Of a stretch of 33,515 bases of DNA, positions 22,448-31,263 are shown piece by piece (position 1 is the first letter of the stretch; the number at the start of each line of letters is the position of its first letter). The position numbers and the translations under genes are program-made. Source of the DNA: Candidatus Coprenecus pullistercoris. GTDB taxonomy: Bacteria > Bacteroidota > Bacteroidia > Bacteroidales > UBA932. The DNA is taken from NCBI GenBank assembly GCA_019116965.1, contig DXAT01000053.1, positions 1-33,515 on the forward strand, in the 5' to 3' direction. The notes under the pieces were generated by a model that was given only the letters and a program-made list of their open reading frames with translations, ran no database searches and had not been told where the DNA came from.

Positions 22448-24307
22448 TTAAAAATTACCGGGTCCGTAGAGGCCTGTCAGGCTGTCTACATCGAGATTCG
22501 GCTCCGGCTGCCAGGTGCGGACATGTATTATGGGCTTTCTGTAGTCCCGCAGGTCCACATAAAGGTAGAGGTATCCGCAGTCGCCGTAGTTGGAAGAATA
22601 ATAGTCCTGCTTTAGCGAGATTCCGAACAGTCCGTCCCTCCATGAGCCGATGGAGGTGTTGGAGAATTTCAGGTTGATGTATTCCTTGCTGTCGAAGCTG
22701 CGGCGCAGATTGCCCATGTACTCGGCCTTGGACTGTCGGTTGTACTCCACATACTGTTTCTGCAGGGTAATCTGATTTTCTATGACGGTTTTCCGTACCA
22801 CGCGGCCGGTGATTATGAGCGCATCCTCGGAGAAGATGGATTCCAGATAATCGATATTTTTCAGTGCGAATGCTGTCTTGTAGCTCTCGAGGAACTGGAT
22901 AAGTATCATTTTATGCTCGTCCTTCCACATCTCCATCGAATTGATGTCCTGAACAGTCTTGTCCTCAAGTGCAAATGTGATCCCGGAGACTTTCCCGGTG
23001 CTGTCGAAGACAAACACCACATTCTCGACGAAATGCCTGTCGTTGGTCTGGAAAGCGAAGTCCATGGGCACGCTGCGGCAGTAGATCTCGTCGTTGAATC
23101 TCATGAACTTGAGATGACTGTCGTCAATGACCCTGGCGTTGCCGTAAAGAAGCAGTCTCCTGTATGTATCGTATCCCTCCGTAGTGAAAAGCCCGCGTAT
23201 ATCATCCTTGTTTTTCCCGCTTATGCTTCCGAGTATCGTGCGGACGGTATTGACATACCGTTCAGTGCCGGGTTCATCTATGGCGGCGAAGCTGTATGTC
23301 TCTTCGGACTTTTTACCCTGGCGCACTTCATTTTTCTTTGAGCTGTTGCGCTTGATTTCCAGGGATATACCTGTTTTATAAGCTTCCGGGAAATTGACCG
23401 GATCCATGATTGAGAGTATGCTCTCCACCTCAGGATCCTGATGCAGCTCGTTGTAGTACTGATATTCGACGGTGACACTAATGGTCTTTATATCCACATC
23501 CTTGCGCAGTTCGATTACTCCTAATCCGTCTTTCGCCGATGTCATCACGCTCCAGCTTATGCCGTCCATGTAGGTGTAGTCCGCTGATGATACGGGCATG
23601 CCTCCGTAGGTGACTCTCAGTTTGCCTAATGTGTTGTCCTCGGATGAGAAACCGTCAAACTTGAAGTCAAGTCCGTCCAGGATGGAGCTGATCTTGCCCG
23701 GTACCCATACGGACACCATCTGCATGTTCCCGTCACAATCGTAATATGAAACGCTCGAAGGCGAGGGCAGGGTGTTGATGAGAATCTGCGCCCAGTAGTA
23801 ATTCTTGAGGGCTGCGTCTATTTTCAGTTCTTTCTCGGCTTTCTCGGCCACATTGAGCATATAGCTGATTTTTGCCTCCCTGTCTTTGAATACCTTCTCC
23901 ACATCTCTTGCCGAAATATATCTTACGATATGGTATTTCTTCGGGCCATTGTTGACTATCAGCTTTTTGCAGTTGCTCAGAGTTACCTGCGAGTAAGTGG
24001 ATATGATGGATTCGAGGGAGTCGCTCACAGTCTCCCGGCTCCTGTTTCTGTGACTTGTCTGTACTCCGCTGCTTTTCAAGGTCATCTCGGACGAGACCTT
24101 GACCCTGATCTGTGACGCGAGGTCTTCCAGCGCGTTCTGATCCGCTTCTCTGGCCGAACTGCCATAACCCTGCCCTATGATGTATCCGCTTCTGTTACGT
24201 TGCAGTTCCTCCCAGTCCTGGGCTCTCAGGCCTGTGCCGGCGATAATCAGGACCGCAGTAAGGCATATGCGCAGTGCCGTAAGTATCATCGGTTGTAAGT
24301 TTTTCAT
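22448..24307 (-). CDS. LPP20-like exported protein with C-terminal NTF2-like region
   Basis: A 619-aa protein starting MKNLQPMILTALRICLTAVL, a signal peptide ending near GLRAQ. I chose ATG 24307 because it gives this signal and sits just after a promoter; an in-frame start at 24445 would run back through the promoter and into the divergent gene. The first mature segment GYIIGQGYGSSAREADQNAL with following SQIRVKVSSEM matches the LPP20/FlgO-like pattern (G-x-G-x-G, A-x-x-x-A-x-x-x-L). A long beta-rich middle follows. Near the end, a segment containing LESYKTAFALKNIDYLESIF and ALIITGRV resembles an NTF2-like domain. No lipobox Cys is present. It is probably periplasmic and acts with the PEGA-repeat protein encoded downstream. 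Confidence 0.72.
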   Translation of the reverse strand: MKNLQPMILTALRICLTAVLIIAGTGLRAQDWEELQRNRSGYIIGQGYGSSAREADQNALEDLASQIRVKVSSEMTLKSSGVQTSHRNRSRETVSDSLESIISTYSQVTLSNCKKLIVNNGPKKYHIVRYISARDVEKVFKDREAKISYMLNVAEKAEKELKIDAALKNYYWAQILINTLPSPSSVSYYDCDGNMQMVSVWVPGKISSILDGLDFKFDGFSSEDNTLGKLRVTYGGMPVSSADYTYMDGISWSVMTSAKDGLGVIELRKDVDIKTISVTVEYQYYNELHQDPEVESILSIMDPVNFPEAYKTGISLEIKRNSSKKNEVRQGKKSEETYSFAAIDEPGTERYVNTVRTILGSISGKNKDDIRGLFTTEGYDTYRRLLLYGNARVIDDSHLKFMRFNDEIYCRSVPMDFAFQTNDRHFVENVVFVFDSTGKVSGITFALEDKTVQDINSMEMWKDEHKMILIQFLESYKTAFALKNIDYLESIFSEDALIITGRVVRKTVIENQITLQKQYVEYNRQSKAEYMGNLRRSFDSKEYINLKFSNTSIGSWRDGLFGISLKQDYYSSNYGDCGYLYLYVDLRDYRKPIIHVRTWQPEPNLDVDSLTGLYGPGNF

Positions 24308-24312
24308 TCTGA

Positions 24313-24344
24313 TTGCAAATATAACATTTTGTATATATTTGCAA
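24313..24344. promoter_or_regulatory. Overlapping divergent promoters (LPP20-like / nitroreductase)
   Basis: A near-palindrome carries two promoters. Plus strand: TTG (24313-24315), 18-base spacer, TATATTTG (24334-24341). Minus strand: TTG (24344-24342), 18-base spacer, TATATTTG (24323-24316). Each -33 TTG abuts or overlaps the opposing -7 box, so polymerase should be able to use only one direction at a time. The minus-strand transcript would start within a few bases of its ATG at 24307. Confidence 0.65.
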
Positions 24345-24366
24345 GTTAAGAAAACTCTTTTGCGAT

Positions 24367-24897
24367 ATGAGAAAAAATGAAGTGCTTGAATGTCTGAAGA
24401 CAAGGCGCAGTATACGTGCCTATGATCCTGATAAGGTTCCGTCAAGGGAACTTATAGCCAAGGTGGCTGAGGCCGGAGCATATGCGCCGACAGGGAAGGG
24501 AAAACAGTCCCCAGTTATTGTCGCAGTGACGGATAAGGCGGTGCGTGACCGTTTGTCCAAGATGAATGCAGAAGTGCTTGGTTCTGCATCTGACCCGTTC
24601 TACGGTGCCCCTGTGGTACTTGTTGTTCTTGCGGACAAAAGCCGTCCCACTTATCTGTATGACGGAGCCTTGGTGATGGGTAACATGCTCAATGCGGCTC
24701 ATGCTCTCGGACTCGGAAGTTGCTGGATTCACAGGGCAAAGGAGGTCTTTGACTCTCCTGAGGGACGTCAGCTTCTGAAAGAGTGGGGTATAGAAGGGGA
24801 TTACGAGGGTATAGGGCATTGTATCTTAGGCTACTCTCTCGACGGCAAGGAGCCTGCGGCTGCTCCGCGCAAACCGGATTATATACATTATGTCTAA
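24367..24897 (+). CDS. Nitroreductase-family FMN oxidoreductase
   Basis: A 176-aa member of the nitroreductase superfamily, small flavin enzymes that use NAD(P)H to reduce nitro groups, quinones or other substrates. The FMN phosphate-binding start is TRRSIRAYDPDKV (12-24). AGAYAPTGKGKQSP and the helix ALVMGNMLNAAHALGLGSCW are typical of the family, as is the late GHCILGY. Length fits the compact type. No physiological substrate can be read from the sequence. It overlaps the next gene by 8 bases, so the two are probably translated together. Confidence 0.9.
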   Translation: MRKNEVLECLKTRRSIRAYDPDKVPSRELIAKVAEAGAYAPTGKGKQSPVIVAVTDKAVRDRLSKMNAEVLGSASDPFYGAPVVLVVLADKSRPTYLYDGALVMGNMLNAAHALGLGSCWIHRAKEVFDSPEGRQLLKEWGIEGDYEGIGHCILGYSLDGKEPAAAPRKPDYIHYV

Positions 24898-25657
24898 GGA
24901 CCGGCGTCAGTATTTTTACCGTCTTGCCACGACCAGCAGGAAATACTATCTGCCGTATCTGTCGCCTTATGTGACAATAGGGAAGGGCGTGAAGGTGCTG
25001 GAGATAGGTTGCGGCGAGGGCGGCAATCTGCTGCCTTTCGCCCAGGCCGGATGCGATGTCCTGGGGGTGGACCTGTCGGAGGATAAAATCAGGTCCGCCG
25101 GGAGCTTTTTTGCGGAGGAGGGAGCCGAAGGGAGATTCATTGCCTCCGACATATTTGCGGTCAGGGAGTTAGAGGGGCAGTTCGATCTGATATTGTGCCA
25201 TGATGTGATAGAGCACATCATGGATAAGGAGGAGTTCATGCGCAGGGTGAGGAGATTCCTGCGTCCAGACACCGGCCTGGCATTTTTCGCCTTCCCTGCG
25301 TGGCAGATGCCTTTCGGAGGGCATCAGCAGAACTGCCGCAATAAGCTGCTTTCTCATCTGCCGTATTTTCATCTTCTTCCGAAAGGCGTGTACGGATGGA
25401 TGCTCAGATGCGGCAGAGAGTCACCGGAGGCCGTTAAGGAATTGCTGGAGATCAAGCAGACGGCTACTCCGGTGGAGCGTTTTGAGAAGCTGATAAAAGA
25501 CGGAGGATTTCAGAAAGTCGACAGGTGCCTGTGGCTGATAAATCCCCATTATGAGGTAAAGTTCGGACTGAGGCCGCGCAGGCTCTTCCGTTTTCCGGCA
25601 AGTATTCCGTGGCTGCGTAATTTCTATACCACCTCCTGCTTCTACCTGCTGCGGTAG
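24890..25657 (+). CDS. Class I SAM-dependent methyltransferase
   Basis: A 255-aa protein. Motif I is VLEIGCGEGGNLLPFA (36-51), the acidic loop is GVDLSEDKI (59-67), and the later motif FDLILCHDVIEH matches the UbiG-like type. The C-terminal half is less conserved, with an aromatic-rich end. The acceptor is unknown; small molecules, lipids or sugars are all possible. It overlaps the nitroreductase gene by 8 bases at its start. Its last 16 bases overlap the end of the convergent PLP-enzyme gene. Confidence 0.85.
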   Translation: MSKDRRQYFYRLATTSRKYYLPYLSPYVTIGKGVKVLEIGCGEGGNLLPFAQAGCDVLGVDLSEDKIRSAGSFFAEEGAEGRFIASDIFAVRELEGQFDLILCHDVIEHIMDKEEFMRRVRRFLRPDTGLAFFAFPAWQMPFGGHQQNCRNKLLSHLPYFHLLPKGVYGWMLRCGRESPEAVKELLEIKQTATPVERFEKLIKDGGFQKVDRCLWLINPHYEVKFGLRPRRLFRFPASIPWLRNFYTTSCFYLLR

Positions 25658-26817
25658 CGGCTTGCTGCGAAATTGTAGAAACGAATGAGGCCTTCTTCGA
25701 CATTGGCGCGGGGGCAGGCTAAGTTCCAGCGCATGAATCCCTCGCCTTCGGGACCGTACATCGTGCCGGCGTTGAGCCACAGTTTGGCCTCGTGCAGCAA
25801 TTTCTCTTCCAGCCTCTCCGAAGCCATGTCAAGGCAGCGGCAGTCCATCCATGCCAGATAGGTGCCCTCGAGCCTGGTAACGGGGAAATCCGGCAGGTTC
25901 TTCCGGCAGAAATCCACCATATAGTCATAGTTGCCCTTGATGTATTCCATCAGTTGGAGGATCCATCCCTCACACTCGTTGTATGCGGCTTCCGTGGCTA
26001 CTATTCCAAATGGATTGACATTGCATATTTCGTTGGTATGGGCGGCCTTGTCTATTCTTTCGCGGAGAGCCCCGTCGGCGCAGACTATATCGGCGATCTG
26101 GAGCCCGGCGATATTGAATGACTTGCTGGGTGAGATGCAGGAGACTGAATGTCTTTGAAATTCTCCGCTGATGGATGCGAATGGGGTGTAAGTGTATCCG
26201 GGCAGGGTCAGCTCGCAGTGTATCTCGTCGGAGATGACGGTGATGCCGTGCCTGATGCATATGTCACCGACTTTGGTGAGCTCATCCCGTGTCCATACCC
26301 TTCCGGCCGGATTGTGGGGATTGCAGAGCAGCATCAGTCTCACAGCCGGGTCTGAGGCCTTGCGCTCCAGGTCCTCGAAATCCATCCGGTAAGTCCTGTC
26401 AGCGTATATCAGAGAGGAACTGACGGGCTCGCAGCTGTTGTTGCGTATCGCCGAGTAGAAGCAGTTGTAGACAGGACCCTGTATCAGCACCTTGTCACCG
26501 GGAGATGTCAGGGCCCTGATGATGGCTGAGATGGCCGGGACTACCCCCGTGGTGCAGATGATCCATTCTTTTTCTATCCTCCATCCGTGCCGGCGGCTGA
26601 ACCAGTCTGTGATGCTTCGGTAGTAGGTGTCCGGTACTTTGGTGTACCCGAAGATGTCATGCCCGATTCTGCGCCGCACTGCGTCTGTGATGGCCGGTGC
26701 TGTGCGGAAGTCCATGTCCGCCACCCACATGGGCAGTATGCCGTCATCTGCCGCTGAGTCCCATTTGTATGAATCGGTTCCCCTTCTTTGGATTTTTTCG
26801 TCGAAATCGTATATCAT
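25642..26817 (-). CDS. MalY/PatB-type PLP-dependent aminotransferase or C-S lyase
   Basis: A 391-aa fold-type I PLP enzyme. The start MIYDFDEKIQRRGTDSYKWD and LPMWVADMDF are diagnostic of the MalY/PatB group, whose members cleave cystathionine or cysteine C-S bonds (beta-lyase) and may also transaminate. The PLP lysine is K232 in SPSKSFNIAGLQ; cofactor residues include N166 in CNPHNPAGR and D197 in ISDEIH. The C-terminal arginine region is GFMRWNLACPR. The leader carries a small hairpin (CCGTT/AACGG, about 26828-26843) just before the start codon. It would act in sulfur amino-acid metabolism in the cytoplasm. Confidence 0.9.
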   Translation of the reverse strand: MIYDFDEKIQRRGTDSYKWDSAADDGILPMWVADMDFRTAPAITDAVRRRIGHDIFGYTKVPDTYYRSITDWFSRRHGWRIEKEWIICTTGVVPAISAIIRALTSPGDKVLIQGPVYNCFYSAIRNNSCEPVSSSLIYADRTYRMDFEDLERKASDPAVRLMLLCNPHNPAGRVWTRDELTKVGDICIRHGITVISDEIHCELTLPGYTYTPFASISGEFQRHSVSCISPSKSFNIAGLQIADIVCADGALRERIDKAAHTNEICNVNPFGIVATEAAYNECEGWILQLMEYIKGNYDYMVDFCRKNLPDFPVTRLEGTYLAWMDCRCLDMASERLEEKLLHEAKLWLNAGTMYGPEGEGFMRWNLACPRANVEEGLIRFYNFAASRYRSR

Positions 26818-26882
26818 AATTGCTTCCCGTTCCTGATAACGGAATCTTTTTTTTGATGAATTATGGTCCGCACCTTATAAGT

Positions 26883-26922
26883 AAAGAAAGGCTGTGTCAA
26901 AATATGAATTTCGGCACAGCCT
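26883..26922 (-). terminator. Terminator after kbl
   Basis: On the minus strand AGGCTGTG (26922-26915) pairs with CACAGCCT (26896-26889) around an 18-base loop, followed by TTCTTTAC. It lies 23 bases after the kbl stop and before the PLP-enzyme gene, so the two genes are probably separate units. Confidence 0.7.
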
Positions 26923-26944
26923 GTGGGATAAAGTATTGAAAATA

Positions 26945-28135
26945 CTATTTGAGTACTCCGAGTTCCTTGCCGATCTTGGTGAAGGCTGCGACGCATCTGT
27001 CAAGGTGCTCCTTCTTGTGGCCGGCTGATACCTGTACACGGATACGGGCCTGATCCTTAGGCACTACAGGATAGTAGAATCCGGTTACGAAGATGCCCTC
27101 GTCCTGCAGGCGGGCGGCCATTTCCTGAGACAGCTTGGCATCGTAAAGCATGACGGCGCAGATAGCTGACTCGGTGGGCTTGATGTCGAAGCCGGCAGCC
27201 TTCATCTTGCCGATGAAATACTCTGTGTTCTCGTGCAGACGGTCCTGAAGCTCGTTGGACTCCTTCATCATGTCGAACATGCGGATGCCTGCTGCTGCAA
27301 TCATGGGAGGAATCGAGTTGGAGAAGAGGTACGGCCTTGACCTCTGGCGCAGCATGGCGATAATCTCCTTCTTACCGGTGGTGAATCCGCCGACGGAGCC
27401 GCCGAATGCCTTTCCGAGAGTACCTGTGATGATTTCGATCTGACCGCGGAGGTTGTAACGCTCGGTCACACCGCGTCCGGTCTTTCCTACGACACCTGCG
27501 GAGTGCGACTCATCGACCATAACCATGGCGTTGTATTTCTCGGCGAGTGCGTGGATCTTGTCCAGAGGACATACGTTGCCGTCCATGGAGAACACACCGT
27601 CGGTGACGATGATGCGGTGACGCTGTGCCTGAGCCTCCTGGAGGCATTTCTCCAGCTCGGCCATGTCGGCGTTGGCGTAGCGGTATCTCTTTGCCTTGCA
27701 AAGACGCACACCGTCGATGATGGATGCGTGGTTGAGTGAGTCGGATATGATGGCGTCCTGATCATTCAGCAGAGGCTCGAACACACCGCCGTTGGCATCG
27801 AAGCATGCGGCATAGAGGATGGTGTCCTCAGTGCCGAAGAATTCTGCGATCTTGGCCTCGAGGGTCTTCTGAAGGTCTCCTGTACCGCAGATGAAACGAA
27901 CGCTGGCCATACCGTATCCGTGGGTGTCCATGGCGTCCTTGGCGGCTTTTACGAGTTCCTTGCTGTCTGCAAGTCCGAGGTAGTTGTTTGCGCAGAAGTT
28001 GAGGGCTTTTGTTCCATCCTGAAGAGTAATCTCAGGACCCTGGGGAGATACGATTACGCGCTCCTCTTTATAAAGTCCTGCTTCCCTGATGCTGTTCAGC
28101 TCGTTCTGAAGATAGGCTTGAAAATCTTTGTACAT
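26945..28135 (-). CDS. kbl: Glycine C-acetyltransferase (2-amino-3-ketobutyrate CoA ligase)
   Basis: A 396-aa PLP enzyme of the alpha-oxoamine synthase family, which interconverts 2-amino-3-ketobutyrate plus CoA with glycine plus acetyl-CoA in threonine breakdown. Seen in the sequence: NFCANNYLGLA (46-56), SLNHASIIDG (133-142, with H136 stacking on PLP), VDESHSAGVVG (207-217, D208) and the Schiff-base lysine K242 in GTLGKAFGGSVGG. Length and motif spacing match Kbl closely. Related 8-amino-7-oxononanoate synthases share the fold, but the DESHSAGVVGKTGRG form favours Kbl. No threonine dehydrogenase gene lies beside it. Confidence 0.92.
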   Translation of the reverse strand: MYKDFQAYLQNELNSIREAGLYKEERVIVSPQGPEITLQDGTKALNFCANNYLGLADSKELVKAAKDAMDTHGYGMASVRFICGTGDLQKTLEAKIAEFFGTEDTILYAACFDANGGVFEPLLNDQDAIISDSLNHASIIDGVRLCKAKRYRYANADMAELEKCLQEAQAQRHRIIVTDGVFSMDGNVCPLDKIHALAEKYNAMVMVDESHSAGVVGKTGRGVTERYNLRGQIEIITGTLGKAFGGSVGGFTTGKKEIIAMLRQRSRPYLFSNSIPPMIAAAGIRMFDMMKESNELQDRLHENTEYFIGKMKAAGFDIKPTESAICAVMLYDAKLSQEMAARLQDEGIFVTGFYYPVVPKDQARIRVQVSAGHKKEHLDRCVAAFTKIGKELGVLK

Positions 28136-28159
28136 AATGTCGTATATTTAATTTGAGCG

Positions 28160-28194
28160 CAAAGGTAGTAAATAAGCCGTTCAGTTGTGACAAA
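28160..28194 (-). promoter_or_regulatory. Candidate promoter of kbl
   Basis: On the minus strand TACCTTTG (28167-28160) is an exact -7 match. The nearest TTTG upstream (28194-28191) is 23 bases away, longer than usual, so the -33 assignment is weak. Confidence 0.5.
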
Positions 28195-28196
28195 AA

Positions 28197-28227
28197 TTTG
28201 GAAACTGCAGAAGTTTTTTTAGTTTTG
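28197..28227 (+). promoter_or_regulatory. Promoter of the TetR-efflux operon
   Basis: TTTG (28197-28200), a 19-base spacer and TAGTTTTG (28220-28227) match the Bacteroides consensus. The -7 box ends only 10 bases before the TetR start codon, so the transcript would be almost leaderless. Its -33 region abuts that proposed for kbl, making a compact divergent control region where the TetR protein may bind. I see no obvious palindromic operator. Confidence 0.65.
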
Positions 28228-28237
28228 CGTTCTGATT

Positions 28238-28861
28238 ATGACGAATAGGGAGCAAATACTCAGAAGAACCGGCGTAATGTTTCTGGAACGCGGCTGCAAA
28301 TCACTGACTATGGACGAGGTGGCTTCGGCCAACGGTATGTCCAAGCGTACGCTGTACGAGATGTTTCACGACAAGGCGCAGTTGCTGCAGGAGTGCATAC
28401 TGTTGATCCATAAGGATAATATGCTCAAAACGGAGGAGGGGCTCAACAGGACGGAGAATGTTCTCGGATGGTTCATGCACTCGCTTGAGAACAAGGACGA
28501 GCAGCGCATGAGTTTCTACTATGATTTCTTTACGGATGTCAAACGGTATTATCCGGAGGTGTTCACGACGGTGGTCAGGGATGTGAACCGCTGGCACTGT
28601 GAGCTGTTGGAGCAGGTCATCGGACGGGGACAGCAGGAAGGTCTGTTCATCACCGGTATTCTGGATGCTCACCGGATATCCCTGCAGCTCTTCGAACTTT
28701 CCGTGGCGGTTACGGACAGAGCGGTGCGCAATTATCTGGAGATCAAGCATGACCATGGCTCGGACTGCCTGATGCTTTTCTTGATAAGGGGCATTGCCAC
28801 GGAGAAGGGTCGGGAGTATATTGACGAATATCTGAAAAATAATAAATCACTGTTACGATAA
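28238..28861 (+). CDS. TetR/AcrR-family transcriptional regulator
   Basis: A 207-aa regulator. The N-terminal helix-turn-helix region contains RRTGVMFLERGCKSLTMDEV followed by ANGMSKRTLYEMFHDKAQLL, the standard TetR DNA-binding arrangement. The C-terminal ligand-binding part is diverged, as usual. Its stop overlaps the TolC-family start by one base, so it is co-transcribed with the efflux genes and probably represses them and itself, released by an effector that the pump exports. The effector is unknown. Confidence 0.9.
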   Translation: MTNREQILRRTGVMFLERGCKSLTMDEVASANGMSKRTLYEMFHDKAQLLQECILLIHKDNMLKTEEGLNRTENVLGWFMHSLENKDEQRMSFYYDFFTDVKRYYPEVFTTVVRDVNRWHCELLEQVIGRGQQEGLFITGILDAHRISLQLFELSVAVTDRAVRNYLEIKHDHGSDCLMLFLIRGIATEKGREYIDEYLKNNKSLLR

Positions 28862-30234
28862 TGAGAAAACAATTGGAAACAGCGGCGGTTGTATGCTGTG
28901 TCTCGGTTCTCTTCCTGATTGCCGGGGCTGTTCCGCTCAAGGCTGCCGCTCAGGCTCCGTCGGCTCAGGAAGCCGATACCACGGTGATGTATTTCACGCT
29001 GGAGGAGGCGATGAATTACGCGCTGGAACATAACTGGGACCTGCAGAACTCATCGCTGGCTGTGCGTCAGGCCGAGGCGGACCGTTGGGGTGCGATCGCG
29101 ACCATGCTGCCGCAGGTCAACGGAACCTTGGACTATTCCAACTACATGGGGTATGAGATGGATCTCGGTGAATTTATGGCCATAGCCATGCCGCCTTACG
29201 GTTCAATAGGTGTCAATGCCGCCATGTCGGTAAGCGGAGCGCAGATTATAAGCGCACTCATAGGCAAGCTGTCGATAGAGATGGCGGATGTCTCGCACCG
29301 TCAGTCGCAGCAGGAGGTTGCCGAACAGGTGCGGCTTCTGTATTTTTCCGCACTTGTGAGTGAGCAGACGGTGGAACTGCTGCAGCGCAACCTCGGTACT
29401 GTGCGCAGGCTGCACGAGCTGTCTCAGAAGTCCGTCGACGCGGGTGTGGCCGAGCAGGTGGACGCTGACCAGATACTGGTACAGGTGGCGACCCTCGAGA
29501 GCTCCATCAACGAGGCCGAGCGCGGACTGGAGATGATCTACAACTCCATGCGCCTGCAGATGAATGTGGGTTTTGACAAGGAGATAGTCCTGACCCAGAC
29601 TTTGGAGGACCTGATGGATGTGGAGCATTCGCTGGACCTGCTCTACGATGATTTTATCCTGGAGAACAATTTCTCCTACCAGCTGGCCCTGCAGAGCACA
29701 GAGCTGTACAGAAAGCAGAAAAACCTTGTAGGATGGGCCTACGGACCTACCCTGAGCGCATTCTACCAGTACACGGGCAGGAAGTATTTTTCCGATGAGA
29801 TGACTATGAACATGACTCCCCCGAACATGATCGGCCTGACTCTGTCTATTCCCATATTCTCCTCGGGCCGCAACTATACTTCTTTCCAGAAGGCCAAACT
29901 GGATTATCAGAAGCAGCTCAACACCTTGGAGAACACCAAGATGGCCCTGAACATCCAGCACCGTCAGCTCAAGTACAACCTCTCCTCCGCATACGAGCGT
30001 TATCAGACGCAAGTGAAGAATGTGGAGGTGTCTCAGGCCGTTCTGGACAATATCGGCAAGAAATACGAGTTCGGTCACGCCTCCAGTCTGGATGTGACCA
30101 ATGCCGCCACAACCCTCATCACTGCCCAGAGCACCTATGTGCAGGCTGCTTTGGATTATGTGACGGCTCAGATAGAACTTGAGAAACTGCTCAATAAAAA
30201 CACTTACGGACAATCAACACAGGAACAGAAATAG
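28861..30234 (+). CDS. TolC-family outer-membrane efflux protein
   Basis: A 457-aa outer-membrane channel component. It has an N-terminal signal region (about 1-31), then FTLEEAMNYALEHNWDLQNS, the usual beginning of an OEP domain. Long coiled-coil helices follow in two halves, for example VDADQILVQVATLESSINEA and, in the second half, YQTQVKNVEVSQAVLDNIGK. It ends LDVTNAATTLITAQSTYVQA and an amphipathic helix, a typical TolC close. It would form the outer-membrane duct for the adaptor and RND pump encoded just downstream (3-base gap). Confidence 0.9.
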   Translation: MRKQLETAAVVCCVSVLFLIAGAVPLKAAAQAPSAQEADTTVMYFTLEEAMNYALEHNWDLQNSSLAVRQAEADRWGAIATMLPQVNGTLDYSNYMGYEMDLGEFMAIAMPPYGSIGVNAAMSVSGAQIISALIGKLSIEMADVSHRQSQQEVAEQVRLLYFSALVSEQTVELLQRNLGTVRRLHELSQKSVDAGVAEQVDADQILVQVATLESSINEAERGLEMIYNSMRLQMNVGFDKEIVLTQTLEDLMDVEHSLDLLYDDFILENNFSYQLALQSTELYRKQKNLVGWAYGPTLSAFYQYTGRKYFSDEMTMNMTPPNMIGLTLSIPIFSSGRNYTSFQKAKLDYQKQLNTLENTKMALNIQHRQLKYNLSSAYERYQTQVKNVEVSQAVLDNIGKKYEFGHASSLDVTNAATTLITAQSTYVQAALDYVTAQIELEKLLNKNTYGQSTQEQK

Positions 30235-30237
30235 ATT

Positions 30238-31251
30238 ATGGATATGAAATTTAAGGCAATCGCTGTTATCACGGCCGCCGCGCTGCTGAGCGGCTGCGGA
30301 GCCAACACGGAGGAAGTCTCCCAGGACAGGGTGGAGCAGGTGCGTACCACTCCGCTGGCCTATCAGGAGGTGTCGCGGCAGATAGAGCTTTCGACGACCC
30401 TTCAGGGATATGAGGAGATGAATATATCGCCCTCGCTCACTGGTATTATCGAGAAAATATATGTGGAGGTGGGTGACAGGGTCCGTAAAGGCGACACTTT
30501 GGTGCGGATGGACCGGAACCAGCTCAACACCACCCGTCTGGCATACGCCAATCTGCAGATAGAGATGAACCGCGTGGAGATGCTTCTTGAAAGCGAGGCC
30601 ATCTCGCAGCAGACCTACGACCAGACCAAACTGAGCTTCGACCAGACCGCCGAGTCCCTGCGTTTTCTGGAGGAGAACACATTTGTGCTCGCCCAGTACG
30701 ACGGAGTCATCTCGGCCAAGAGCTACGAGGACGGGGAACTGTACGCCGGAGCGCAGCCCATTCTCCGCCTGACTCAGATCAACGAACTGAAAGCCTATGT
30801 CAATGTACCCGAGACTTATTTCCCTCTGGTCAAAAAGGGCATGAAGGTCAATGTCTACTCCGACATCTATCCCGACAAGGTCTTCCCGGCTACGATAGAG
30901 ATAGTATATCCGACCATTGACCCTGCCTCGCATACATTTACCCTCAAGCTGAGGATTCCTAACAGCAGCGAGCTGATACGTCCGGGAATGTATGTGAGCA
31001 CGGTGCTCGATATGGGCCGTACTGAGGCTCTTGTGGTGCCTTATCAGGCGGTGCTCAGGCTCATTGGCTCCAATAACCGCTATGTTTTCGTGGACGAGGG
31101 CGGTGTGGCCAAGCGCGTATTCGTGGAGATAGGCGAGCGTCACGACCAGACGATAGAGATATCCAGCGACAGCCTTAAGGTGGGCGATCCTATAGTGACC
31201 ACCGGTCAGGCCAAGCTCGTGGACGGAGTCAGACTGAATGTGGTAAAATAA
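30238..31251 (+). CDS. RND efflux periplasmic adaptor (membrane fusion protein), lipoprotein
   Basis: A 337-aa adaptor of the HlyD/AcrA type. The lipoprotein signal is MKFKAIAVITAAALLSGC with the lipidated Cys at 20 if the ATG at 30238 is used; the ATG at 30244 is equally good and gives a more typical signal. A biotinyl-lipoyl-like half is IEKIYVEVGDRVRKGDTLVR, a short hairpin follows, then the matching half FVLAQYDGVISAKSYEDGEL. The beta-barrel domain contains VNVYSDIYPDKVFPATI and later PGMYVSTVL. It would connect the RND pump to the TolC-like channel. Confidence 0.92.
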   Translation: MDMKFKAIAVITAAALLSGCGANTEEVSQDRVEQVRTTPLAYQEVSRQIELSTTLQGYEEMNISPSLTGIIEKIYVEVGDRVRKGDTLVRMDRNQLNTTRLAYANLQIEMNRVEMLLESEAISQQTYDQTKLSFDQTAESLRFLEENTFVLAQYDGVISAKSYEDGELYAGAQPILRLTQINELKAYVNVPETYFPLVKKGMKVNVYSDIYPDKVFPATIEIVYPTIDPASHTFTLKLRIPNSSELIRPGMYVSTVLDMGRTEALVVPYQAVLRLIGSNNRYVFVDEGGVAKRVFVEIGERHDQTIEISSDSLKVGDPIVTTGQAKLVDGVRLNVVK

Positions 31252-31263
31252 AGACAGTCCGCG

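Noticed and set aside
26828-26860. Plus-strand terminator (CCGTT/AACGG with T8)
   Set aside because: No plus-strand gene ends nearby; it is more simply part of the leader of the minus-strand PLP-enzyme gene.
29203-31143. Two long minus-strand open frames (29203-30213 and 30214-31143)
   Set aside because: They are opposite the TolC and adaptor genes, have no recognisable domain and reflect the codon use of the real genes.
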